Source: Eucommia ulmoides
Lineage: Eukaryota > Streptophyta > Magnoliopsida > Garryales > Eucommiaceae
Assembly (NCBI GenBank): GCA_016647705.1
Contig: JAENRU010000170.1
Coordinates: 124,001 to 188,000, forward strand
Length of the DNA: 64,000 nucleotides
Direction: 5' to 3'
Shown piece by piece: positions 23,521 through 34,440 of this stretch (the first letter of the stretch is position 1; every line of letters starts with the position of its first letter). Below the pieces are notes generated by a model. That model was not told the origin of the DNA. It made no database searches and saw only the letters and a program-made list of their open reading frames with translations. Made by a program: the position numbers and the translations under genes.

Positions 23521-24366
23521 GTTTATTTATAATTTCAGGGTTCTAATTTCATTGAACCAAACACTGCCTAATAGAATTTGTTTTCATACTCGCGGTTTGT
23601 AACTCATGATATCGAGGTGAAAATTGAACTGCATTTGCTTCTTAGGTAGTGTTTGGTTATATGAAATTGGAGTCTGCAAATTTTTAACTTCTTATATAAT
23701 TTTTCGTTCCCAATCTAAGAGCAACTATAACTCACCTGTTATCTTGAGTCAAATGGTATAATTACTATTTTGTTGAACCAAACTCAAAAAATTGAGCTCC
23801 TAGTCAAGAAGCATAACCATAGCCATTTTACCTATTAGTTATCTCAAGAGCTATTTCTATTTAAGGTAGAGATGTAAGCTAAAAATCGGTGGAAATTTTT
23901 GACTACTAATTTATTTAGTTAATATCAATGTTATTTGCTTTAACTCACTAGGTAAATGTTTGTTTAGTCAAAATAAAATAAAATAAAATTAATAGCTAAT
24001 TCATATGGTCATAATGGTTAGAGTACGGCTCTAAATTTCTATTAGGGAAAATACTGTTCATGAGCCAAAATGGTAATTTAACTAATGAAAATAACTATTT
24101 GAGTTGGAGTTGCTTTAAGGCTCCAATTTTGCGTTTCCAAATGCTACCTTGATGTTTTTCAGCAAAAAAAGAATAATAAAAATGTTTGTTCTACTCTTAA
24201 ATTTTGAGAACAAATTTTGAAAACAGAACATATTTGTTCTTACATTTTTGTTTCTTTTCTAAGATTTTTATGAACTGAAACAAAAAGAAAAAAATAATAA
24301 TAGACAAATGCTATTTGAATTCATATAAAATATGGGAAAATGTTATTTGAATTCATATAAAATATA

Positions 24367-24871
24367 GGGAAATTATACCCAAAGTATGGGGTTGGTGTCT
24401 ATCATGACCTTCAATTTTACCAATTGCACGTTTGCTCCCTTAAGTTTCATATTTGTTTTCATTTTGCAAAATTAAAAACGTTATTAATATTTTTTGATGA
24501 ATTGAGTTGTGCTTAGCACGTGGCTTTCAATGTGTATATTTTTGCCATTTAATTACTTTTTTAAATTTAAAAAAAAAAATTCTTAACTTTGATTCAGTTT
24601 TTTCTCGTTTATTCTTTAAACAAATCATTGTTATAGAAAGTTTAGAAAAAAAATATCTTAGGTTTAGTGGAATAATAAAATATCGAAAACATCTACATTA
24701 GACAACCACGTACTAAGCTCACAACCCTTTTTTTGTCTAAAATTATCAACAACTAATTTTACGAGATGAAAACAAAAATAAATTTCAAAAGATCAAATGT
24801 GCAATTTGACAAAGTTTATGGTACGCATAGACACTCATCCCATACTTTAGGGACAAAAACATAATTTTCCC
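24367..24871. repeat. Inverted-repeat element, about 505 bp
   Basis: The left arm GGGAAATTATACCCAAAGTA and the inward-read right arm GGGAAAATTATGTTTTTGTC continue as related sequence for about 70 bases, including GTATGGG and GTGTCTAT blocks in both arms. Non-coding; MITE-like. Confidence 0.6.
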
Positions 24872-25011
24872 AATAAAAGATCAATCAAAACCTAAGGATT
24901 TAGACAAGATTATCAAAATTTAAAACATCAAATTTTTATTCTTATTTATTACAAACCAAACAGACCTTAATATTCAAATTATTCCTAGAGAGATAGAGAG
25001 GAGAGTGAGGA

Positions 25012-26013
25012 CTATTTCATACAACTTTCATACACCAGCTGTGCACTGAGAAGATCAACAATGGCGGAACCAACAGATTTAAACACGGTGGTCTCATCTC
25101 TTCCCTCCCTCCCAATCTTCTCTCCTCTGATCAGCTCCACCAGCTCTCCACTGATCTCCGCCTCCATCCCCACCAATTCCCCCGCCTCCATCGCCGCAGC
25201 CTCACCGTCGACGAACACCCTCCCCCTCCGTATCACCTCCTCGTCGCGCTCCCTCATCGAGTGCTTGAAGCTTCCCACCAGATCCAAGTGCGCTCCCGCC
25301 TTCAGCTCCGCCGCCTTCACCAGCGCCTCCTCCGAATTCGTCGCGCAGCTCACGATATCCCCCATCCTCACCGCCTCATCCAAACTCCGATTGCTCTCGA
25401 AACGTACGGATCCGATTTCGGATCCTAATTTCTCGGCCAAAACCCTAGCCTTCTCGATCGAGCGGTTCCAGATCACGACTCGTTTGATGCTCGGCCGGAC
25501 AATTAGGTGTGCTCTGATCAGGTGCGGAGCTAAAGCACCGGCGCCGATCATGACGAGAACTTCGGAATCGGTTCGCGATAAGTAGATCGACGCGATGGCG
25601 GAGATGCAGGAGGTGCGGTAGAGTGTGAGATCCGTGGCGTCGATGGAGGCTAGGGTTTGGCCGGTGACGGAGTTGAAGAGGAGGTAAATTGCGTGGATTC
25701 CGGGCAAATTGACGGCGGAGTTGCCGGGATGGTGAGTGACGAGCTTGACGCCGATGTAGGGAAAGGAATCAGGAGAGAGAGACCAAGCCGGCATGAGGAG
25801 GAGAGAGGAGGCGGGGCTGGTTTCATGGCTGTGGCGAATTGGGGATTGAACAGATGAAGACAGAGATGGGAGAGAGGATTGGAGGTGTTTGATTAGGGTT
25901 TCGTGCGTGATGATAGAGTGCAGAGTCGCGGCGGAGATGAAAATCGGTGGTGGTGGTGCGACGGCGATGGCAGCGGCGGAGATGGAGTTGACTTGGTCGT
26001 CGCTGGTCGCCAT
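25012..26013 (-). CDS. SARD4: SARD4: Δ1-piperideine-2-carboxylate reductase of pipecolic acid synthesis
   Basis: Single-exon gene, 333 aa from MATSDDQ; an in-frame ATG 16 codons upstream (26061) would give 349 aa, but the shorter start matches the Arabidopsis SARD4 length of about 325 aa. It is in the ornithine cyclodeaminase/mu-crystallin family. Seen: GVK with the family lysine near 88-90, LYRTSCISAIAS near 131-142 (substrate-side motif), an NAD(P)H Rossmann motif MIGAGALAPH near 155-164, and the C-terminal TVFKSVGSAIVDL signature. Known for Arabidopsis SARD4 (At5g52810): it reduces the dehydropipecolate made by ALD1 to pipecolic acid, the precursor of the systemic-acquired-resistance signal N-hydroxypipecolate, in plastids. 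The sequence is GC-richer than its surroundings. In Arabidopsis its neighbour is the PrimPol gene At5g52800, as here, but here about 11.6 kb of repeats separate them. Confidence 0.93.
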   Translation of the reverse strand: MATSDDQVNSISAAAIAVAPPPPIFISAATLHSIITHETLIKHLQSSLPSLSSSVQSPIRHSHETSPASSLLLMPAWSLSPDSFPYIGVKLVTHHPGNSAVNLPGIHAIYLLFNSVTGQTLASIDATDLTLYRTSCISAIASIYLSRTDSEVLVMIGAGALAPHLIRAHLIVRPSIKRVVIWNRSIEKARVLAEKLGSEIGSVRFESNRSLDEAVRMGDIVSCATNSEEALVKAAELKAGAHLDLVGSFKHSMRERDEEVIRRGRVFVDGEAAAMEAGELVGMEAEISGELVELIRGEKIGREGRDETTVFKSVGSAIVDLLSAQLVYESCMK

Positions 26014-27857
26014 TGATGAGAGACTTCGCAGTTTAGTTAAAAACATTAAATAGAGGATCATAGCTGGAAAAAAGGTAGTTGATTTGTTAGTTATTCAACT
26101 GGAAAAAGAAAAAATTAGTTAATTACAGTTAACACCCCATTTGAATGTAGTAATTACCATAAAGCTAAAAAAAAATCATTTCAAAAATGGAATTTTTAAT
26201 CAAACACTCATTTTTACAATAGATATTTGTATAGGCCCTAATAGATAAGCGCAAATAATGAAAAATCTAAGCAATTATTTATATTTTAAGAAAACCCCAA
26301 AATCAAACCTAAGTAATTATTTATATTTTAAGAAAACCCCAAAATCAAACACCATCTCTCTCACACGCGACTTTATATTTGGAAACATGCATCAATATAG
26401 ACAAGAAAAATCCTAGTTCAATGTCATTGCATTTTTTAGGGGTAGAATATTGCTGCTTGTTGTATTTCTTCCTGGTTTAAATATTGTTGTACAACAATTT
26501 TTAATATTGTTGACAGTGGTGATATTTGGGTTCTTGAATTAGTTACTGTACAGTAAAATTTCATTATTCTAATTTGATTTTTGGTTTGCTACTTTCTGCA
26601 ATTGCTTTTGTTGTATATGGTATTCTTGAATTTTGTTATTGTACCGTAAAAAATCAACTATTCGAGTTGCGTTTGGGTTGCTATTTTCTTCCATTACATG
26701 AGTAACCAATTTCAATGAGTTGTTTTGAATTTTCCTCTTTTTCCTTTTCATTTTTGACGTTTGAGTTCTTGAGATAGTTACTGTATAGCAAAAATCCAAA
26801 CTTGAGGCCTTGTTTTGAGTTTCCCTCTTCTTCATTTTCATTGTTGATGTTTGAGTTATAAAATTAGTTATTGTGTAACAAAAATCTAAACTTGAAGTGC
26901 TATTTTGAATTTTCCTCTTCTTTCTTTACATTGTTAATGTTTGAGTTCTTGAATTAGTTACTATTATAAATTCCTTTACTATTGTAATGTTTACTGCTCA
27001 TATTTGCCCTAATTGGGAAGGTTATAATTTAGGGATGAACTTGTAAAAATGTTACTGTACAGTAATATTTTGTGAAAAGGGATACTGCAAACTAAAATCA
27101 CACATTTCAAATTTGACCTAGGGTTTGGATTTTGTTTTGACAAATTTGTCAAGTTTTGATTTGGTTTCAACACATTTTGAGTCAATTTTTTGCATTTTTG
27201 GAAATAATTTTTAGGGTTCTAAATGCATTGGTATTGTTGCCCGTGTTGTTGAATTTTGCTATACCATAACTTATTTGAACAGTCGCTTCATATTAATATT
27301 GGTGAAAAGATTATGTACAGTAAAATTTGTGAAGAGAATATTATACATTAATATTTTTGTGAAAAAGTTATTGTACACTAAAATTTTAGGGCTCTAATAT
27401 GCGTTGCTAGGGTTAATCGTGGTTTGAAATTTTACTACCTCGTAATTGTTGTGAAAGTGCTTGTACATTAAAAAAAAAATCATCTTGTCAAAAAAGAGGT
27501 TAAAACATCTTGTAATGGTTACTGCTCATCTTGCCAAAAAAGAAGTTAAAGAATCTAATCAAATACTACAAAAAAATTGATAGTTTAGGGATTGAAGTGC
27601 AAATCTTGCAATAGTTGGAGGGTACATTTTTTACAATAAATTTGACATAGCAGGAGCATCATGAATGAAGTGAGTATGAATTGTATGGACATATCCATCA
27701 GCAACAAGGATAGATCATTTTATAGCATTACCTATTGAACACCATGCAAAGATTTGATGGCTAAGTGAAAAGCATATTCCTTCAAAATTATGCAAAAAAA
27801 AAAAATAAGAAGCTCATTTTCATTAAAAAGCTCTCCAATTTCATTGGCAAAAGTTTG
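26014..27857. other. Region upstream of SARD4 with left half of an inverted repeat array
   Basis: This is the SARD4 promoter side. 26240-26345 holds a short direct duplication around 'aagaaaaccccaaaatcaaac'. From about 26470 the DNA is the left, forward-oriented half of a ~90 bp tandem repeat (listed separately). No gene. Confidence 0.6.
26470..27840. repeat. Left half of ~90 bp minisatellite, forward orientation
   Basis: A unit carrying 'tttgagttcttgaattagtt' then 'actgtacagtaaaa' then 'aaacttgaagtgctattttg' and 'ttcttctttcttt' repeats at 26548, 26641, 26783, 26873 and about 26960, and more loosely to about 27470. These are reverse complements of the units at 33480-34430. Confidence 0.65.
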
Positions 27858-28031
27858 ACTCGAAATGAATTAATCAAATTGTATATCTCATTAATCATAC
27901 AATATGAGACTACATATAGGAAAACTTAAGAACTAAAAAAGGTAAATAACTAATTACAATAAACTATTTTCCTAATCTGTATATTTGACTTTCCATATAT
28001 ACAAATACTACCAATATTGAATATTCCAACA
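27858..28031 (-). repeat. 3' LTR of Copia element 1
   Basis: 174 bp. On the minus strand it begins TGTTGGAATATTC. It is identical by eye to the 5' LTR except for one base near the outer end (27861). Confidence 0.93.
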
Positions 28032-28042
28032 CTCCCCCTCAA
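28032..28042 (-). other. Polypurine tract of Copia element 1
   Basis: TTGAGGGGGAG on the minus strand, immediately before the 3' LTR start TGTTGG; it primes plus-strand DNA synthesis in this class of elements. Confidence 0.85.
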
Positions 28043-31000
28043 GCTGGTATGAAGATATCTTCTATTGTCAGCTTGTATACTAGATAGTCGAATCTCTTCT
28101 TTGGTAATCCTTTTGTTAGAATGTCTGCGATCTGTTCAGTAGTCGGTACATATGACATACATATTTGTCCACTATCGATCTTTTCCTTGATGAAATGCTT
28201 GTCCACTTCCACATATTTGTCCAATCGTGCAACACCGGATTGTGAGCAATCGCAATGGCTGATTTGTTATCACAATAGACCTTCATAGGTATTGAATTAG
28301 ATATCTTCAACTCTCCGAGTAATCTGTTAATCCATAACACTTCACAGATGCCGTGAGCCACTGATATGTACTCCGTTTCTGCGCTGCTTCTAGTTACGAC
28401 ATTCTGTTTCTTGCTCCGCCATGTGACGAGGTTCCCACCAACAAAAGTACAGTAACCGGAGGTCGATCTCCTGTCCGTGATGCTCCCAGCCCAGTCTGCA
28501 TCGGTGTAAACCTCTACAAGGTGGTGGCCACGTTTTTTGTACAAAATTCCCTTTCCAGGAGTACCCTTTAAGTACCTTAGTATTCTATAGGCAACATTGA
28601 AGTGTTCTTGTCCTGGTGAGTGCATGAATTGGCTGACCATGCTTACAGCAAAGGCTATATCAGGACGGGTATGTGATAAGTAGATTAACCGCCCCACTAA
28701 TCTTTGATATTGTTCTTGATTTATCACAACTTCAGGTTTGGCCGGTTGTAGTTTCTCATTCGGTTCACTTGGAGTTTCTACAGCTTTGCACCCGAGTAAC
28801 CCTGTTTCATTCAGTAGGTCGAGTACATACTTTCTTTGACTCACAAATATGCCTCCCTTAGATCTAGCAAATTCCATTCTAAGAAAATATTTTAATGGAC
28901 CTAAGTCTCTGATTTCAAAATTATCAGCAAGTTTTCCTTTAAGTCTTCTCAACTCGTCACTATCACTTCCTGTTAAGATAATATCATCTACATAGACAAT
29001 TAAAATAGCAATCTTACCATCAATTGAGTGTCTATAAAACATAGTATGATCTGCTTGGCTTTGTTGATAACCCTGACCTTTTACAATGGTTCCAAAGCGT
29101 TCAAACCACGCTCTTGGAGACTGTTTTAGGCCGTATAGTGACTTCTTTAACTTGCACACCTTTTCTTATCCTATCTTTCTTTCAAAGTCCGCTGGTAAAC
29201 TCATGAACACTTTTTTTTCCAAGTCTCCATTTAGAAAGACATTTTTCACGTCTAATTGGTGTAGTGGCCAATCAAGATTCACAGCTAAGGACAATAGAAC
29301 CCAAATCGAGTTTATCTTAGCAACTGGAGCAAATGTTTCTTGGTAGTCTATTCCATATGTCTGCGTGAACCCTTTAGCCACGAGCCTTGCTTTATACCGT
29401 TCTATGCTTCCATCTGCCTTACACTTAACTGTGAATACCCACTTGCACCCGACTATCTTTGTATCCTTTGGCGACTCAACTATTTCCCACGTACCACTCC
29501 TTTTAAGAGCATTCATCTCTTTCCAGAACTGCTAGCTTCCAACCTGTATCACTTAGTGCTTCCTCAATGTTCCTTGGAATAAATAGATTAGTAACTTTAT
29601 AAGTAAAGACTCTATAAGGTTCGGAAAGTTTTGTGTAGGATACATATCTAGATATGGGATGATTGATGCAGGTTCTAACTCCTTTCCTGATAGCTATAGG
29701 GATATTAAGATCTGGAGGAATACTAGAATGAGAAGATTCATCAGGAGGTGGTGAAGATATAGGATTACCTGGATCATTGTTTGGGGAGTCAGATTGACCT
29801 TATGCTAGAACAGTAGGCTGATCTGTATTCTTTTTTGTACCTCTCCGAGTATAAACCCGCAACTCAGTACATGATTGTGGTATTTCTTCATCTATTTGTG
29901 AAGGAATTATGCTCGGCATTTGTGTACTAGTAGGAATTCCTTTTTGTTTTTCAATATTGTCATCACTTGTTTTTGACTGATTTGGAAGAAAAATTTCTAA
30001 GACAGTAGTAGGGAGAGGATCATCAGTGACCCAAAAATTCTCTTCCATTACATTCTCCCCCTGAAAGAGATTTTTGTCAAAGAAGAAAATATTTTCCAAA
30101 AACGTGACGTCCATACTAACATGAATTTTCTTGGTTTGTGGATTGTAACACTTATACCCTTTTTGATTTGGTGCATAACCGATGAAAACACATTTTTCTG
30201 CTCTAGGATCAAGTTTAGACCGAAATTGGCTAGGAATATGAACATAAGAGGTGCAACCAAATATTTTAAGAGGCAGGTCAGCTGATATCCTAGAAGCTGG
30301 AAAGTGTGTTTTGAAGTTATCAAATGGTGTGGTGTAATTTAGAATACGTGTAGGCATGCGATTTATTAAATATGCGGCTGTTAAAAGAGTATCACCCCAC
30401 AAATATTTTGGAATATGCATAGAAAACATGAGTGCACGTGCGACTTCGAGTAAGTGTTTATTTTTTCTTTCAGCAATGCCATTTTGTTAGGACGTGTCAC
30501 GACACGTGGATTGATGTAGAATACTATTTGTTTTCAAAAAACTGCCTAAACATTCATTGAAATATTCTGTTTCATTATCTGTGCGAAGAATGTTAGGTTT
30601 CATTTGAAATTAGTTTTCTAGCATAATGCAAAAATATTTAAATAATGCTGCTACATCAGATTTTGTACGCATCAAATATGTCCAACATAAACATGTATGA
30701 TCATCAATAAATGTCACAAACCATATTTTTTCGGATAGTGTTGTGATTTTTGAGGGACCCCATACATCGCTGTGAATTAAATAAAATGGTTTAGATGCAC
30801 GATATGGTTTTGAAATATAAGAAGTACGCTGACTTTTTGCAAACAAACAACTTTCACAATAAAAGGAAGAACAATCTATATTCGTAAATAACGTTAGAAA
30901 CAAATGTTTAAGATATTGAAAACTTGGATGTCCTAATCTAAGGTGCCAAAGCATAATTTTATCACGAACAGACGTTGAACTCATACCATTGGTGCCGTGA

Positions 31001-32436
31001 GTCGTTTTATTCCTCAAGGAGTTATCATCGAAGTAATACAGGCCATCCACCAATCTAGCACTGCCAATCATCTTCCCCGAGCTCTGGTCCTAAAAGAAAC
31101 ATTGAGATTAAGAGAAAATGGCATGACAATTCGAATCTCGCAATAGTTTACTTACAGATAAGAGGTTACAAGTAAGTTTAGGAACGTGTAGGACCGTTTT
31201 TAGATTAACACTATCTGAGATTGTTATTTGGTCTTTTCCTACAATGGGTGAGAAACTACCGTCTGCAATTCTAATTTTTTCATTACTAGAACACGGTGAA
31301 TAGGTATTGAAAAGGTGATAAAAACTTGTCATATGATCAGAAACACCTGAATCAATAATCCAAGGTGCTGAGTTTAAGGAACAAGAAAAGGCTCTAAATT
31401 TACTACCTGTTTGAGCTAAGGAAGCATTAGGAGTACCAGGTGATGAATTGACAGTCAGCAGTTTCAGAAGTTGATCAATCTGTTCTTTGTTGAATGGAGT
31501 GGTGGCAGTTTCATGCGTGGAAGGATAGGATCGGTTAGATTTTTCTCCCGTTTTGTTGCTCTTCAAATTTGCTGGTTTCCCATGGATTTTCCAGCATGTT
31601 TCCCGTGTATGACGGGGCTTGTTGCAGTAATCGCACCATATACGAGGACGTTCCTCTGCTCGGCGTGGAAACCTGCTGGAGTGAGCATTAGCAGCAGCCA
31701 AAGCAGAATGGTCAATTAGAGCAACTGTAGGGCTGATAATTTGTGTCTTGTTAAGCATAACGTTCCAACGAGTCTCCTCCCTTCGAACCTCCGAGAAAAC
31801 CTCATTAATTGAGGGAAGAGGCTGACGACCAATGATTCGTCCCCTAACTTCGTCAAGTTCCGGTTTTAGACCTGCTAGGAACTTAAAAACACGATTATCA
31901 TCCACCAACTTTTTATAGTGGCTATAATCCTCGGTCGAATGCCATTCATGATCGTCGAACATATCTTGATCTTGCCATATTCTCTTCAATGAATTGAAAT
32001 ACTTGGTGATACTGTCTTCGCCTTGACGGATATCACGAAGTTTTAGAGTCAACTCATACTTTTGAGATTAGTTTCCCAGATCAGAATACATCTGATTTAC
32101 ATTGTCCCAAAGTTCTTTCGCCGTAGGGTAGCACATGTAGTTGGAGCTGATTTTCTCATCCATAGAGTTTACGAGCCATGTCATCACCATGGAGTTTTCA
32201 GCATCCCAAGTCGTATGCGACGAATCTTTGATGGAGGGCTCCTTTGCATCACCGGTTAGATATCCCATCCGTCCTCGTCCACGGATATACATTCGCACTG
32301 ATTGAGACCAATGTAAGAAATTGGTTCCATTCAGACGAACAGAGGTGATTTGGATGGAGTGGGATTCGGAAGGGAGATGCTTTAGTTCGGTAAGTTGGCT
32401 GAACCTTGAGATGGATTCCGAGGTAATGTCGGACAT
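28039..32436 (-). pseudogene. Broken Copia gag-pol of element 1
   Basis: One reading frame runs from the ATG at 32436 and is interrupted. Gag N-terminus has LNGTNFLHWSQSV. A zinc knuckle (CDYC...H...C) lies near 31650. The protease motif reads DSGVSDH instead of the usual DSGASDH. Integrase follows with HLRLGHP, C-X2-C, HSDVWGPS and RTDN. Reverse transcriptase keeps YVDD (near 28995) and RNase H keeps DADWAG. In-frame stops: 32068-32070, 31108-31110, 31090-31092, 30610-30612, 30487-30489, 29800-29802, 29166-29168. Frameshifts lie near 29519 (one extra A in an AAA run) and near 28232 (one base lost). Polyprotein synthesis is therefore impossible; any movement needed proteins from another copy. 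Confidence 0.93.
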
Positions 32437-32520
32437 GGTGAAGGCAAGGGAAAATACCTTCAGAAATTAAGAATCGTCGGGTTGGCCTTCAACGAGTAAA
32501 TCTCACGAAACCAAGCTGCT

Positions 32521-32600
32521 GAGTTGACTCACTGAGAATTACTGAGTTGACTCGCTGAGAATCGTCTGAGTTGACTCACTGGGAATCACTGAGTTGACTC
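32521..32600. repeat. Four tandem GAGTTGACTC repeats in Copia leader
   Basis: GAGTTGACTC occurs at 32521, 32544, 32568 and 32591, spaced 23-24 bases. Each contains TTGACT, the core recognised by WRKY factors (W-box TTGACC/T). The repeats lie between the primer-binding site and gag. Confidence 0.85.
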
Positions 32601-33056
32601 GGTTTCGTCATTTTTCAAGCAAATCCGGCAGCGGTGGTGGTGGCTAGGGTGGCGAGGGTTCGTCGGTGGTCGCTAGTGTTCGTTGGTAGCCACAATCGAG
32701 TTGAAATCGCAAGATCTATTTCGTACAGATCTCGCGAGGGTCCGTTCGTCGACTGCTAGGGCTCCGACGAGGCTGTCGGCGGCAAATAAAGGACTGACGA
32801 GGCTTCGTTGTCGGTTGTAGAAGGCCGGAGAGTATTCGTCGGCGGCTGTAGAGGACCAGCGAGGCTTCGTCAGTTGTAATGAGGGCTCGTCGTCGGCTGT
32901 AGGGGAGTTTTCGTTCGTCGCCTGGCTGTAGGTGACGCTGGCGAACCTTCGTTAGCTGTTGTTGGATGCCGGCGAACGTCGTCGACGACTGCAATGGCCG
33001 GCGAACTTCGAAAACTTGTAAAGGGCCGGCGGCTGAGCAGAGGCTAGGGGTTTTTT

Positions 33057-33068
33057 GCTCTGATACCA
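33057..33068 (-). other. Primer-binding site of Copia element 1
   Basis: TGGTATCAGAGC on the minus strand, directly next to the 5' LTR; standard complement to plant initiator methionine tRNA. Confidence 0.93.
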
Positions 33069-33242
33069 ACTTGAAATGAATTAATCAAATTGTATATCTC
33101 ATTAATCATACAATATGAGACTACATATAGGAAAACTTAAGAACTAAAAAAGGTAAATAACTAATTACAATAAACTATTTTCCTAATCTGTATATTTGAC
33201 TTTCCATATATACAAATACTACCAATATTGAATATTCCAACA
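33069..33242 (-). repeat. 5' LTR of Copia element 1
   Basis: 174 bp, matching 27858-28031 at all but one position by eye. The near-identity marks the insertion as recent. Confidence 0.93.
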
Positions 33243-33479
33243 GTTTGAATTCTTGAACACAAGCTTGTTATTGTAACTTTATGTTTGTTACCACCATTAC
33301 AATACATAAATTCAACGGGAAAAACACATGTTGATAATAATTCCTATATATAGATATAGATATAGTTATTCAGATTTCTTGTGTTATGCATGGCTATTGG
33401 CATGCTGCTTCTTCCCCTTCAGCAGTCAAAGTCATAAGGCATTAGCCCTTTCAACTTTGGTCCATTATGCTTGTTGTTT

Positions 33480-34440
33480 AAATATTTTTGTACAGTAATT
33501 AATTCAAAGAAATCAAACATTACACATGTAATGGAAGAAAGTAGAAATTCAAAACTTAACTGGAATAGTGGATTCTTGTTGTATAGTAACAAATTCAAAG
33601 AAATCAAACATCACACATGGAATGGAAGAAAATAGCAGTACAAAACTTAATTCGAATAATGGATTTATACAATAACAAACTCAAAGAATTCAAACACCAC
33701 ACTTGTAATGGAAGAAAATAACAATCTAAAACTTGACTGGAATAACAATTTTTTATTGTACAGTAACTAATTCAAATAAATCAAATATCACATATGTAAT
33801 GGAAGAAAATAATAATCCAAAACTTGACTCGAAATAGTGATTCTTTGATGTACAGTAACAAACTCAAATAACTCAAATATCACGCATGCAATGGAAGAAA
33901 ATAATAATACAAAACTTAAGTGGAATAGTGGATTTTTGTTGTACAATAATTAATTCAAAGAAATTAAACATCACACATATAATAGAAAAATATAACAATC
34001 CAAAACTTGAGTGGAATAGTAAATTTTTATTGTACAGTAACTAATTCAAAGAAATCAAACATTATACATGTAATGAAAGAATATATCAATCCAACATCAA
34101 TTATTGATTTTTACTACAAGTAAAAATCTCAATAAATCAAGCATTAACGAGAAAAAGAAAAAAGATAGAAATTCAAAACAAGAATTCAACATCGATTTTG
34201 CTATACATTAATTAAATATTGATTTTTGCTACACAGTAACTATTTTTTCAATAACCTTACATCAATAATAAAAAGTAACAAGATGTTAATCCAAAATAAG
34301 ATTTCAATTGTTGATTTTTGCTACACAGTAAAAATCTCAATAAATTAAACATCAACAAGAAAGAGGAAGAAGATAAAAAATTCAAACCAATAACTCAACA
34401 TTGCGTTTTGCTACACAATAAATATTCTAATATTTTGGGA
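33480..34440. repeat. Right half of ~91 bp minisatellite, reverse orientation
   Basis: Seven good copies carry the tgtacagtaa-like marker at 33490, 33581, 33667, 33758, 33850, 33941 and 34032 (period 86-92 bases), with 'ttcaaagaaatcaaacat', 'catgtaatggaagaaaa' and 'aaaacttgactggaatag' blocks in each. Copies decay from about 34110 to 34440. The block is the reverse complement of the units at 26470-27000. Confidence 0.85.

Larger units (their letters stand above)
22953..25011. other. Intergenic region between At3g49140-like gene and SARD4
   Basis: The flanking genes converge here, so both 3' untranslated regions are included. A CT microsatellite follows the upstream stop (22981-23000). A SINE lies at 23363-23520 and an inverted-repeat element at 24367-24871. 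Otherwise AT-rich with nothing recognised. Confidence 0.65.
27858..33242 (-). mobile_element. Copia-type LTR retrotransposon, young insertion, coding region broken
   Basis: 5,385 bp on the minus strand. LTRs 33069-33242 (5') and 27858-28031 (3') are each 174 bp and differ at one base by eye. Flanks are GTTTG at 27853-27857 and 33243-33247, a perfect 5-base target duplication. The primer-binding site is TGGTATCAGAGC (33068-33057), directly after the 5' LTR, complementary to plant initiator tRNA-Met. The polypurine tract TTGAGGGGGAG abuts the 3' LTR. Gene order gag, protease, integrase, reverse transcriptase, RNase H identifies Copia. It inserted inside the ~91 bp minisatellite. Confidence 0.96.

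Noticed and set aside
25061-25857. Plus-strand frames of 174 and 66 aa opposite SARD4
   Set aside because: They are antisense shadows in a GC-rich intronless gene; SARD4 has clear family motifs on the minus strand.
32716-33069. 117 aa minus-strand frame between the Copia primer site and gag
   Set aside because: It overlaps the primer-binding site and leader repeats and shows no domain; treated as untranslated leader.
33480-34440. Regularly spaced repeats that might suggest a CRISPR array
   Set aside because: The whole ~91 bp unit repeats with drift and there are no unique spacers or cas genes; this is a eukaryotic minisatellite.
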